Assembly (NCBI RefSeq): GCF_029051645.1
Contig: NZ_JAACFS010000030.1
Location: forward strand, 1-64,000
Reading direction: 5' to 3'
Source: Bradyrhizobium sp. CSA112
Lineage (GTDB): Bacteria > Pseudomonadota > Alphaproteobacteria > Rhizobiales > Xanthobacteraceae
Length of the DNA stretch: 64,000 nucleotides
The first letter of the stretch is position 1. Every line of letters begins with the position of its first letter. A model generated the notes under the pieces. It saw only the letters and a list, made by a program, of their open reading frames with translations. It searched no databases and had not been told where the DNA came from. This document shows positions 40,870 through 52,414 of the stretch, one piece after another. The position numbers and the translations under genes were made by a program.

Positions 40870-42257
40870 GAGCGCTTCTCCTCGCGTTTCGCCGTCGTAT
40901 CCTTGATGAGATAGCCGGTCACCGAGCGTTTCTTGTCGAGCCATTTCTGCGCGGCATCGCGGATTTGTTCGGAGGTGACGGCGCGAATCCGGTCCGGCCA
41001 GCTCCTGATGTCGTCGATGGAAAGTCCCGTGGTCAGCGCCCCGCCATACCAGCGCGCCAGCGTGGCCTGGTTGTCCTGGGCGTAGATCGCCTCTGCAATC
41101 AACTGGGTCTTGACCCGCTCGAGATCCTCGGCGCGGACGGGATTCTGGATGACGTCTGCAATCACCCCGTCGATTACCTGCTCGATCTGCAAAAACTCCA
41201 CGCCGGGTTTCGGCGAAACCGAGATCGAGAATTGCGAGGGATCCAGCGCGGTGCCCTGGTAACCGGCGCCGGCGCTGATAGCGAGCGGGCGGTCGACCAC
41301 CAGCGCGCGATAAAGATAGGAGTTGGAGCCGCCGCCCATCAATTGCGCGAGCACGTCGAGCGCCGGGCCTTCGCCGGCCGCAGCGGTCGCGGAGGAGGGG
41401 ACGAGATAATAACGCCGCAGGCTGGTCTGCTCGACGCGCGGATCGGACAGCGTCACCGCGCGGGGAGCAGCGGGCACCGGCTCCTGCGGACGGATGCGCT
41501 GCGCGGCAATGGAGGGCTGCGCCGGAATGCCGCCATAGGCCTTTTCCACCATCGGGCGGACTTCCTTGGCGTCGACATCGCCTGCAATCACCAGGATCGC
41601 GTTGTTCGGCGCGTAGAAGCGCTTGTAGAACGCCAGCGCATCCTCCCGGTCGAGCTTCTCGATTTCCTGGCGCCAGCCGATCACCGGCCGGCCATAGGGG
41701 TGATTGAGATACAGCGCCGCCATGATCTGCTCGGTCAGCCGCGCATCCGGATTGTTGGCGACCCGCATGTTGAATTCCTCGAGCACGACATCGCGCTCGG
41801 GCAGTACGTTCTCATCCTTGAGGATGAGGCCGGTCATGCGGTCGGCCTCGAACTCCATCATTTTCGCCAGTTGTTCGCGCGGCACGCGCTGGAAATAGCC
41901 GGTGTAGTCGAGCGAGGTGAAGGCGTTCTCGTTGCCGCCGATCCGCAGCACGGTCTGGGAAAATTCACCGGCGGGATGTTTGGCGGTCCCCTTGAACATC
42001 AGATGCTCGAGGAAGTGCGCCAGTCCGGATTTGCCCGGTGTCTCGTCGGCGGAGCCGACCTTGTACCAGATCATCTGCGTGACCACGGGCGTGCGGTGAT
42101 CCGGGATCACGACCACTTGCAGGCCGTTGTCCAGGGTGAAGCTGGCGGGACGTTCCGACGTGACCGTGGTCTGGGCGAATGCACTGCCGGTGGAGAAAGC
42201 AAATGTCGAGATGAGGGCTGCGACGAGAGAAGCGGCAAAGCGGTGTGAGGACATCAT
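40866..42257 (-). CDS. M16 zinc peptidase, active subunit
   Basis: 463 residues with a signal peptide (about 1-29, Gly-Ser-Ala-Phe-Ala-Gln). The catalytic motif His81-Phe-Leu-Glu84-His85 is complete, with the second-shell Glu expected about 76 residues downstream (EEFNMR to DARLTE region). These periplasmic peptidases cleave small peptides and unfolded segments; the pair resembles the PqqF/YmxG-like alphaproteobacterial two-gene set. It lies downstream of the exported gene next to lspA and is coupled to the inactive partner by a 4-base overlap. Confidence 0.92.
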   Translation of the reverse strand: MMSSHRFAASLVAALISTFAFSTGSAFAQTTVTSERPASFTLDNGLQVVVIPDHRTPVVTQMIWYKVGSADETPGKSGLAHFLEHLMFKGTAKHPAGEFSQTVLRIGGNENAFTSLDYTGYFQRVPREQLAKMMEFEADRMTGLILKDENVLPERDVVLEEFNMRVANNPDARLTEQIMAALYLNHPYGRPVIGWRQEIEKLDREDALAFYKRFYAPNNAILVIAGDVDAKEVRPMVEKAYGGIPAQPSIAAQRIRPQEPVPAAPRAVTLSDPRVEQTSLRRYYLVPSSATAAAGEGPALDVLAQLMGGGSNSYLYRALVVDRPLAISAGAGYQGTALDPSQFSISVSPKPGVEFLQIEQVIDGVIADVIQNPVRAEDLERVKTQLIAEAIYAQDNQATLARWYGGALTTGLSIDDIRSWPDRIRAVTSEQIRDAAQKWLDKKRSVTGYLIKDTTAKREEKRS

Positions 42258-42422
42258 GACCTATTATCTGGCGCGCTCATCCCGCAAAACTGGCTACCGG
42301 TCTTGCGACGGGAATTCGCGCAAATGTTAGAAGTAACCCGACGAAACCGTTCGGGATCAAGCCGCGGCATCGTACACCGCGCCGGTACCAGCAATCGTCA
42401 CGAAGGCGAGAGATGAGCTTAA

Positions 42423-43136
42423 CTATTCGCCATACTTGCCGGCGGCCGGATTGTATTCCTTGTTGAGCGATTCCTTCGGTCCGGTGCCGTAGGCAAAGTT
42501 CGACGACGGCGTCTGGTAGCCAGGCGGAGGCTGCGTCAGCGAATCCCGCGTCGGCTCGCCCTTGAACGGGGCCGTCTCGCTCTTGCTGCCGCCGAACAGG
42601 CCGCTGAAGCCACCGGTATAGCCGAGCTGCGACGGGCTCAGCATCGGATTGTAGTTGGTGGTGCCGGGCTGCACCGGATCGTTGTCCTTGCGCGAGGGCG
42701 CCGCGGTCTTGCCCACCGCGAGTTCGGCCGGCGTCAGGATGCGCGCCGCTTCGTGTGGATCCTTGTTCGCTTTCTTGCGCGCCACGGCAGCAGCCTTGCG
42801 GCGCTGCTCGTCAGGGTCCTTTGGCCAGTTCGGCGCCTTCACTTCGGCCGCGGTTCCGGCCGGCGGCGGCAAATCGAGCTTGGGCGGAACCACCAGCGGG
42901 GAACGCTCGCGGTAATCGATGCCGCGGTTTTCCATGTTGGTGCCGCCGATGCCGCGCATGATGCCTTCGATGATCTTTTCCTCGAAGGTCTTGTCGTCTT
43001 CTTCCTCTTCGTCAGCCGCGCGCACCGGTCCGGCGGCCATCACGAGGCCGATGCCGAGGGCAATGGCGGCGAACCGCAACGCCCGGTTCAGCGAGCTGGT
43101 CTGCAGCATCCAGTAGCGGGCTTCGGTCTCGCGCAT
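42423..43136 (-). CDS. Exported protein in the BamF/DUF3035 position (unconfirmed)
   Basis: 237 residues from the ATG at 43136 (GGGAAC upstream; longer in-frame sequence is unlikely to be coding). The signal peptide ends near Val-Arg-Ala-Ala-Asp. An acidic segment (Glu-Glu-Glu-Glu-Asp-Asp-Lys-Thr), a Pro-rich segment with RSPLVVPPKLDLPPP, and a Lys/Ala region follow. In many Alphaproteobacteria the gene between lspA and the paired M16 peptidases encodes a DUF3035 (BamF-like) outer-membrane assembly protein; the Val-Val-Pro-Pro core fits loosely, but there is no lipobox here. Function therefore uncertain. Confidence 0.7.
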   Translation of the reverse strand: MRETEARYWMLQTSSLNRALRFAAIALGIGLVMAAGPVRAADEEEEDDKTFEEKIIEGIMRGIGGTNMENRGIDYRERSPLVVPPKLDLPPPAGTAAEVKAPNWPKDPDEQRRKAAAVARKKANKDPHEAARILTPAELAVGKTAAPSRKDNDPVQPGTTNYNPMLSPSQLGYTGGFSGLFGGSKSETAPFKGEPTRDSLTQPPPGYQTPSSNFAYGTGPKESLNKEYNPAAGKYGE

Positions 43137-43240
43137 CGCGCTGTTCCCATTCACAATTTTTGCAACACGTCTTGCAACCCTTGGGGGCCGGCTTGAGGGG
43201 CGTAATGGCTCCATACCGCAGGGGTTCGTATCGGCCGGGA

Positions 43241-43738
43241 TCAGGGCGCTTTTGCGGCGGGTACCCCCAGGAACGAGTCATACAATAGGCCCGCTACCCC
43301 GGCAACAATGGCCACATCCGCCAGGTTAAACACGTACCAATTGAAGGTTTTTCCCCCGATCTCAAGGTGGAACAGGGCGAAATCGACCACCGCGCCGTGC
43401 ACGAATCGGTCGATGCCGTTGCCGGCCGCGCCGCCGATGATCAGGCCGAGCGCCAGCGTCGCGAGACGCGTGCTGGAGCGCGCCATCCAGATCCCCAGCA
43501 CGATCACGGCGATCGCCTTGATCGCCATCAGCGCGAGCTGGGCGAACTGATTATCGCTCTGGAACCAGCCAAAGCTGATCCCGATGTTCCAGGCCAGCAC
43601 CAGGTCGAAGAACGGCGTGACCCTGACCGCGCCGCGATGGGCGAGGTCGAACACATAGAGCAGCCAGAGCTTTGAGGCCTGATCGATCACGAATGTGACG
43701 ACCGCGGCAATCGCACCGGCGCGGAGGTGAGGGGTCAC
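43241..43738 (-). CDS. lspA: Lipoprotein signal peptidase LspA
   Basis: 165 residues from the GTG at 43738, because AAGGAG lies six bases upstream; the seven residues upstream are an alternative. LspA cleaves the signal peptides of Lgt-modified prolipoproteins in the inner membrane. Four transmembrane segments and the two catalytic aspartates are present: Asp119 in GNGIDRFVHGAVVDF and Asp141 in FNLADVAIVAG. It follows ileS by 21 bp, an arrangement common in proteobacteria. Confidence 0.96.
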   Translation of the reverse strand: MTPHLRAGAIAAVVTFVIDQASKLWLLYVFDLAHRGAVRVTPFFDLVLAWNIGISFGWFQSDNQFAQLALMAIKAIAVIVLGIWMARSSTRLATLALGLIIGGAAGNGIDRFVHGAVVDFALFHLEIGGKTFNWYVFNLADVAIVAGVAGLLYDSFLGVPAAKAP

Positions 43739-43759
43739 GAAGCGCTCCTTGCCGGACAC

Positions 43760-47296
<3,537 letters not shown>

Positions 47297-47494
47297 GAAT
47301 GCTCTGGTTTGGCTCGAAGACGGCGCTGAAACGCGGGGGGAAAGCGGCTGAGCAGGAAAAACCCGGTCTTGCGCCGAGCAGAACGCTCAGGCGGAAGCCG
47401 GGCCGCTAATGCTGATGGTGCGCCGCGCAAACATGGGGCTTTTCCATAGCAGCCAGCCGGGAAAATCGCAAAGCCTGCTGGGGGGCGGGGACCG

Positions 47495-48049
47495 TCAGGC
47501 CTGCCGCGGCCGGGCCGGGTTTCCGGCAACTATGACGCCCGGGCCGACATCCCGCGTGACCACGCTGCCGGCGCCGATCACCGCGCCGTCGCCGATCGTG
47601 ACGCCGGGGAGGATGATCGCGCCGCCGCCGATCCAGACATCGCTGCCGATTCGCACCCGACGGCCGAATTCAAGGCCGGTCCGCCGCGTCTCAGCGTCGC
47701 GCGGGTGGTCGGCGGCGTAGATTTGCGTCGCTGGTCCGATCTGGGTGCGGTCGCCGATGACGATCTCGACCACGTCGAGGATGACGCAGTTGAAGTTGAG
47801 GAACACCTCGTCGCCGAGCCGGATATTGTAGCCGTAATCGCAAAAGAATGGCGGACGGATCACGGCGCCGGTGCCGACGCGGCCGAAATGGGCCGATAGC
47901 AGCGCGTGACGCTCGGCCACGGGTGCTGCGAGCGCCGCATTGTAGCGCGCGAGCCAGGCTTTGTTGGCGGCGGCATCCGCCTGCAGTTCGGGGTCGCCGG
48001 GGCGATAGAGTTCGCCCGCCAGCATTTTTTGCTTTTCGGTTTTGCTCAA
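47495..48049 (-). CDS. Maltose O-acetyltransferase-like sugar O-acetyltransferase
   Basis: 184 residues, starting at a TTG that overlaps the ribF stop (TTGA). It has the Maa N-terminal domain (KQKMLAGELYRPGDPEL) and the left-handed beta-helix hexapeptide repeats ending GDGAVIGAGSVVTRDVGPGVIVAGNPAR, with the catalytic His in the Ala-Ala-Asp-His-Pro segment. These trimers acetylate sugars such as maltose, galactoside or Nod factor-like oligosaccharides from acetyl-CoA. The coupling to ribF is common in Bradyrhizobium-type genomes; the substrate is not known. Confidence 0.88.
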   Translation of the reverse strand: MSKTEKQKMLAGELYRPGDPELQADAAANKAWLARYNAALAAPVAERHALLSAHFGRVGTGAVIRPPFFCDYGYNIRLGDEVFLNFNCVILDVVEIVIGDRTQIGPATQIYAADHPRDAETRRTGLEFGRRVRIGSDVWIGGGAIILPGVTIGDGAVIGAGSVVTRDVGPGVIVAGNPARPRQA

Positions 48050-49029
48050 CCGATCGCTCCTAGCTTGGGAAAAGCATCCGGCGCGGCGGCCAGCCGCTCG
48101 CGAGCCCGGGCGCTGTCGTCGTCCATCTGCCGGATCAACGCGTCGATCGAGTCGAATTTAAGTTCATCGCGGATGAAGCCGATGAAGGCAACATCGAGCA
48201 CGGCGCCATAGAGGTCGTCCTTGAAGTCGAACAGGAACACTTCCAATAGCGGCGCGCCGTTGTCGAAGGTCGGCCGGCGGCCGAAGCTTGCGACCCCCTC
48301 CAGCCGCACCTGATCCTTTCCCTGCCCGAGGCCGACCCGCACCGCATAGATGCCGTGCTTGAGGCTGCAATTCTTGTCGAGGCGGATATTGGCGGTCGGA
48401 TAGCCGAGATCGCGGCCGCGCTTTTCGCCGTGGATCACCTCGCCGCTCACGAACCAGGGCCCGCCGAGCATGGCGGTGGCATCGTCGATCTGGCCCTCCG
48501 CCAGCGCCATGCGGATCGCGCTGGAAGACACCGGCCGTTCCTCGATATCGACATGGGCCTGGACGTCGACCTCGATGCCGAGCCGCGGCCCCTCGCTGAC
48601 CAGAAGGCTCGGCGAGCCGGCACGGCCCTTGCCGAAATGAAAGTCGTAGCCGACGGCAATCCCGCTGACCCCGAGGCGTTCGATCAGGTCATGGTGAATG
48701 AAATCTTGCGCCGAGGTTCCGGCGCGGGCCTTGTCGAACGTCATCACCACGGCGCCGGCAAGGCCGGTCGCAGCCAGCAGCCGCAGCTTGTTGGTTTCAT
48801 CCGAGAGGCGGAACTGGGGGCTGTTCGGGCTGAAAAAGGTGCGCGGATGCGGCTCGAAAGTGACCGCGAAAGCCGGCTTGCCATGGGCGCGGCCCATCCG
48901 CAGGGCGGCGTCGATCACGGCCCGGTGGCCCAGGTGAACACCGTCGAAATTGCCCATGGCGACGACGGCCCCGCGGGGGATATCGGCGGCAGGGGTGGTG
49001 TCTCGGATAACGGTAAAACCAGTTGTCAT
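48046..49029 (-). CDS. ribF: Bifunctional riboflavin kinase/FAD synthetase RibF
   Basis: 327 residues from the ATG at 49029. RibF makes FMN and FAD from riboflavin. The FAD synthetase N-terminal domain starts AVVAMGNFDGVHLGHRAVID with the nucleotidyltransferase His-Leu-Gly-His; Ser-Ser-Ser-Ala-Ile-Arg is also seen. The flavokinase C-terminal domain has RDLGYPTANIRL. The start is placed here because the longer open frame upstream runs through an 11-bp tandem repeat and is unlikely to be coding. It overlaps the acetyltransferase gene by 4 bases. Confidence 0.95.
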   Translation of the reverse strand: MTTGFTVIRDTTPAADIPRGAVVAMGNFDGVHLGHRAVIDAALRMGRAHGKPAFAVTFEPHPRTFFSPNSPQFRLSDETNKLRLLAATGLAGAVVMTFDKARAGTSAQDFIHHDLIERLGVSGIAVGYDFHFGKGRAGSPSLLVSEGPRLGIEVDVQAHVDIEERPVSSSAIRMALAEGQIDDATAMLGGPWFVSGEVIHGEKRGRDLGYPTANIRLDKNCSLKHGIYAVRVGLGQGKDQVRLEGVASFGRRPTFDNGAPLLEVFLFDFKDDLYGAVLDVAFIGFIRDELKFDSIDALIRQMDDDSARARERLAAAPDAFPKLGAIG

Positions 49030-49036
49030 TTCAGGG

Positions 49037-49075
49037 ATTCTGCACGGATTCTGTACGGATTCTGTACGGATTCTT
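49037..49075 (-). repeat. 11-bp tandem repeat in the ribF leader
   Basis: ATTCTGCACGG, ATTCTGTACGG, ATTCTGTACGG and a partial ATTCTTTGG lie end to end beginning 8 bp upstream of the ribF start codon. The period is not a multiple of three and no ribosome site can be seen downstream of it. Copy-number variation could alter ribF expression. Confidence 0.85.
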
Positions 49076-49273
49076 TGGGTCTCGGTGAACGCGGCCGGAC
49101 CGTGACGCGGTGGCCCCGTCGAAGTCAAGCGGGCGGGTTGGGCCAAAACGGATGCAATCCGGTGCCGCCCGGTTAACGGGCTGTTTAACGGCTGATGCTA
49201 GAGGTTGGGGGAGGACTGCGGGTCGCGCAGGCCTGTCGAATATTTGTGGCGTGAGCGTTGAGTGGGGGAAAAG

Positions 49274-49669
49274 ATGGCGGTTGATTTGTCCATGCCGGTT
49301 CTGGTGGTTGATGACTACAGCACCATGATCCGCATCATCCGAAATCTTTTGAAGCAACTCGGCTTCGACAACATCGACGATGCCAGCGACGGCTCGGCGG
49401 CGCTGAACAAGATGCGCGGCAAGAAATACGGGCTCGTGATCTCCGACTGGAACATGGAGCCGATGACCGGCTACGACCTGCTCAAGGAAGTCCGTGCCGA
49501 CCCCAATTTGGCCACCACGCCCTTCATCATGATCACGGCGGAATCCAAGACCGAGAACGTGATCGCCGCCAAGAAGGCCGGCGTGAACAACTACATCGTC
49601 AAGCCGTTCAACGCGGCCACGCTGAAGACCAAGATCGAGGCTGTCTTCCCGGACATGGCGACGGCGTAA
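49274..49669 (+). CDS. cheY: CheY-like single-domain response regulator
   Basis: 131 residues from the ATG at 49274, with GGGGGAAAAG upstream. The receiver has Asp-Asp (residues 13-14), the phosphoacceptor in ISDWNMEPMTG, Thr in MITAES, and Lys in VKPFNAAT, so it should accept a phosphoryl group and switch flagellar rotation. There is no output domain. No CheA, receptor or flagellar gene adjoins it; cheZ is 42 kb away in the same window. Confidence 0.92.
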   Translation: MAVDLSMPVLVVDDYSTMIRIIRNLLKQLGFDNIDDASDGSAALNKMRGKKYGLVISDWNMEPMTGYDLLKEVRADPNLATTPFIMITAESKTENVIAAKKAGVNNYIVKPFNAATLKTKIEAVFPDMATA

Positions 49670-49849
49670 GGCGCCTGGTCTCCAGCTAGGCCGTGAACCC
49701 ATAAATCTGCCGGACGGGCGGCTTGCGAGGTCCGCTATGCCCCGATAGCCGACTTATTGCGAAGCGATCGCACAAACGGAGGTCGCGCAATAGGGCATAT
49801 GCCAAGTGGTACGTCGGTTCAGCATGACGTCCTGCGCGGAGCATTGCTG

Positions 49850-50803
49850 TTAACGCATGCGCCGTCGCCAATCGCTCGGTGTTTCTCCGGTCAGCTTCCT
49901 GAACGCCGCGGCGAAGGCCGTCTGGGAGGCATAGCCAAGCGCCGCGGCGACCGAGACGACCGACTCGTCGGTGTCGCGCAGCATGTTCATGGCCTGCTCG
50001 AGACGGTGCTGGCGCAGCCAGGCATGCGGCGAAAGCCCGGTGCTCTCCTTGAAGGCACGACAGAAGTGGAAGCGCGACAGGCCGGCCTCTGAAGCGAGAG
50101 CCGCGAGCGAGACGTCCGCTTCGCTGTTCGAACGTAGGCGTTCGATGGCGCGGAGCAGGACCTTCGGCGACAGCCCACCCATGGTCGGCTGGGACGGCGT
50201 TGATAAGCCAGTGTGCGCAGCCAGGAGGCGCGTGGCCAGGAGGTCTGTCAGCTGCTGCCTGAACAGGGCATCAAGCGTTGCGTTGCCCTCCAACACGTCC
50301 GCCGCACTGATGAGCAGGCGGGATGTAACGGGGTCGGGATGCCCCGTTCGCTCCAGCAGGTCGCCCGGTGCCGACGCGCCGGCTCCCATGGCAACACGCT
50401 CGAGCGTTCTGTGCGGAAGGTAGAGCTGAACGACGTTGACAGGTCCCGGAATATCCCAACGCGCGCTCGATCCGGCCGGAATGATCGTCACCACCCCGGA
50501 ACGCGCCGTTCCAATCGCGACTGATTTCCCGCTGCGCCGCTCCAGCCGCTGAACCCCGGTGGGGTAAGTCATAATGACGTGATCTGTCATGGGCTCAACG
50601 ACGTCATGCAGGGCGCCATGCTTCCAGTGAGCGATCGCGCCGCTTGAGGGATCGGACGCCATGCGCACCGGTGCGATCTTCAGCACACGGGCCATCTCCA
50701 CATCGGCAGAACGCCCATCGGCAATCGGCGAGTTGCTCTGACGGGCTTCAGATACGACGGGCGGGTGCTCCTGCAACGGATCGCGCCGGATCGGCTTATT
50801 CAT
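49850..50803 (-). CDS. AraC-family transcriptional regulator
   Basis: 317 residues. The C-terminal ~100 residues form two helix-turn-helix units (VSLAALASEAGLSRFHFCRAFK and VVSVAAALGYASQTAFAAAFRKLTG), the AraC/XylS DNA-binding domain. The N-terminal domain (about 45-170) is cupin-like (AraC_binding-type) and should sense a small molecule. It is divergent from the haloperoxidase-type hydrolase with palindromes between, so it is a likely activator of that gene and perhaps of the following flavoprotein, MBL and SDR genes. Confidence 0.9.
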   Translation of the reverse strand: MNKPIRRDPLQEHPPVVSEARQSNSPIADGRSADVEMARVLKIAPVRMASDPSSGAIAHWKHGALHDVVEPMTDHVIMTYPTGVQRLERRSGKSVAIGTARSGVVTIIPAGSSARWDIPGPVNVVQLYLPHRTLERVAMGAGASAPGDLLERTGHPDPVTSRLLISAADVLEGNATLDALFRQQLTDLLATRLLAAHTGLSTPSQPTMGGLSPKVLLRAIERLRSNSEADVSLAALASEAGLSRFHFCRAFKESTGLSPHAWLRQHRLEQAMNMLRDTDESVVSVAAALGYASQTAFAAAFRKLTGETPSDWRRRMR

Positions 50804-51157
50804 GATCCAATACCAAAGTTGCGGTGGCGATGGAGCCCTCGCCGCGATGGCGCGAGCAGTAGGTGGGGCGGTCGCTGACCTGCTGGCGCGGAACTTACCT
50901 CAGCACACTCCTCACGTAAACTATCTGACGGATAGTGTGATCTATCCGCTACGGCGTAGCGGAAGAACACATAATTGGCCGAGCTATTCGCAGAACCTGC
51001 GAAACCCGAGCGATTGGCGGAGGCGCAGGCGTTAGCAGCAATCGCTCTATAGCGACGACAATCGCTCTGGGGCAGCGGCACGCCAGGTTCGCTAGAGATC
51101 GTCGTGCCCGCGCTGAGAGAGCGAGAGAGCGACACACGAACTCAAGGGACCGATCCT
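50804..51157. promoter_or_regulatory. Divergent regulatory region, araC / hydrolase
   Basis: 354 bp between the two divergent starts. It contains ACTATC-TGACG-GATAGT (50920-50936) and the perfect palindrome CCGCTACG-G-CGTAGCGG (50946-50962), nine bases apart, likely operators. An AAGGGA ribosome site stands at about 51145-51150. No other gene is visible. Confidence 0.65.
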
Positions 51158-51988
51158 ATGACCTCCGTCACCACCAACGATGGCGTCCAGATTTTCTATA
51201 AGGACTGGGGGCCGAAATCCGCCCAGCCGATCGTTTTTCACCACGGCTGGCCACTGACCGCCGACGACTGGGATAACCAGATGCTGTTCTTCGTCAGCAG
51301 GGGTTACCGTGTCATCGCCCATGATCGCCGGGGTCATGGCCGGTCGATGCAGGTGAGTGATGGCCACGATATGGATCACTACGCAGCCGATGTCGCGGCC
51401 GTCGTAGAGCACCTTGATCTTCGGAATGCCATTCACATCGGTCATTCCACGGGCGGCGGCGAGGCCACGCGCTACGTTGCACGCCATGGCAGAAATCGCG
51501 TGGCGAAGCTGGTCCTGATCGGTGCGGTGCCACCGCTGATGTTGAAGACGGAGGCCAATCCGGGTGGCTTGCCCATCGAAGTGTTCGACGGCCTACGCCA
51601 GCAGCTCTCTGCCAACAGGGCGCAGTTCTACAGAGACTTCGCGAGCGGTCCATTCTATGGCTATAACCGCCCGGGCGCAGAAGCATCGCAGGCCGTCATC
51701 TGGAATTGGTGGCGCCAAAGCATGATGGGCAGCGCCAAGGCCCACTATGATGGCATCAAGGCTTTCTCGGAAACGGACTTCAGCGAGGACCTGAAAAGCA
51801 TCACCCAGCCCACGCTCGTCCTGCATGGCGGTGACGACCAGATCGTACCCGTCGACGACTCCGCGCCCCTGTCAGCGAAGCTACTGAAGCACAGCACACT
51901 AAAAATCTACGATCTTCTGCCGCACGGCCTGTGCACGACACATGCCGACTTCATCAACGCCGACATTCTCTCCTTCATCTCGGCCTAG
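51158..51988 (+). CDS. Cofactor-free haloperoxidase-type alpha/beta hydrolase
   Basis: 276 residues from the ATG at 51158. The triad is complete: Ser97 in Gly-His-Ser-Thr-Gly-Gly, Asp226 in Gly-Gly-Asp-Asp, and His256 in Leu-Pro-His-Gly-Leu. The FYKDWGPK and VFHHGWPLTADDWD segments are typical of non-heme chloroperoxidases, which make peracids or hydrolyse esters and lactones. The 3' neighbour contains a decayed copy of the same N-terminal motif. Confidence 0.93.
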   Translation: MTSVTTNDGVQIFYKDWGPKSAQPIVFHHGWPLTADDWDNQMLFFVSRGYRVIAHDRRGHGRSMQVSDGHDMDHYAADVAAVVEHLDLRNAIHIGHSTGGGEATRYVARHGRNRVAKLVLIGAVPPLMLKTEANPGGLPIEVFDGLRQQLSANRAQFYRDFASGPFYGYNRPGAEASQAVIWNWWRQSMMGSAKAHYDGIKAFSETDFSEDLKSITQPTLVLHGGDDQIVPVDDSAPLSAKLLKHSTLKIYDLLPHGLCTTHADFINADILSFISA

Positions 51989-52020
51989 TCGGCGCCGATC
52001 AGGAACAGCGGGAGACAAAT

Positions 52021-52308
52021 ATGACCTGGAAGAGCCTCGCCAGCCCACTTGCAATCAAATCGCGACGTAGGGTCGTTGTCCCTGCCGTCTTCTACGGCCT
52101 CTCTCTGGCCGTTCGCTTCACTTCCGCGGCGGGCGAGGAGGTGGAAGTCGCGCCGCACTTCATGCAAACGCCGCACCCGCTGGTTTCGATGATGACCAGG
52201 GCTGGGTCCGGTCTTCCCTACCAGGACTGGAGTCCGAAGAGGTCTGCGCCGGCTGCTTTTGAATACGGCCGGCCGCTGAGCTCGCTGTCACGCTGCATCG
52301 CGCCTTAA
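52021..52308 (+). pseudogene. Degenerate haloperoxidase-like fragment
   Basis: An open frame of 95 codons from the ATG at 52021. Residues about 60-90 (Leu-Pro-Tyr-Gln-Asp-Trp-Ser-Pro-Lys, then Tyr-Gly-Arg-Pro-Leu-Ser-Ser) align with the first ~35 residues of the intact gene at 51158 (Phe-Tyr-Lys-Asp-Trp-Gly-Pro-Lys, then His-Gly-Trp-Pro-Leu). The nucleotides match closely from GGACTGG onward over about 70 bp, after which no further homologous sequence follows. The first ~55 codons, with Val-Val-Val-Pro-Ala-Val-Phe, are of unknown origin. Read as a tandem duplicate decayed after truncation; expression as a short protein is not excluded. Confidence 0.65.
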
Positions 52309-52414
52309 GACCAGCATTCACCTCACCTCTCGTAGCGCCGCCGAACGCTGCCCTCAACGGAGCAGCGGCGGTAGCGCACAGACTTTCGACAAGTGCAAAC
52401 CAAGGAGCAAACCC

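Noticed and set aside
40770..42248. 492-codon antisense frame in the M16 peptidase gene
   Set aside because: Shadow of the peptidase, which has the HFLEH zinc motif and a signal peptide on the other strand.
49030..49146. Extended N-terminus or FMN riboswitch before ribF
   Set aside because: The leader is a tandem 11-bp repeat without RFN-element conserved helices, and the open frame through it is not conserved-looking.
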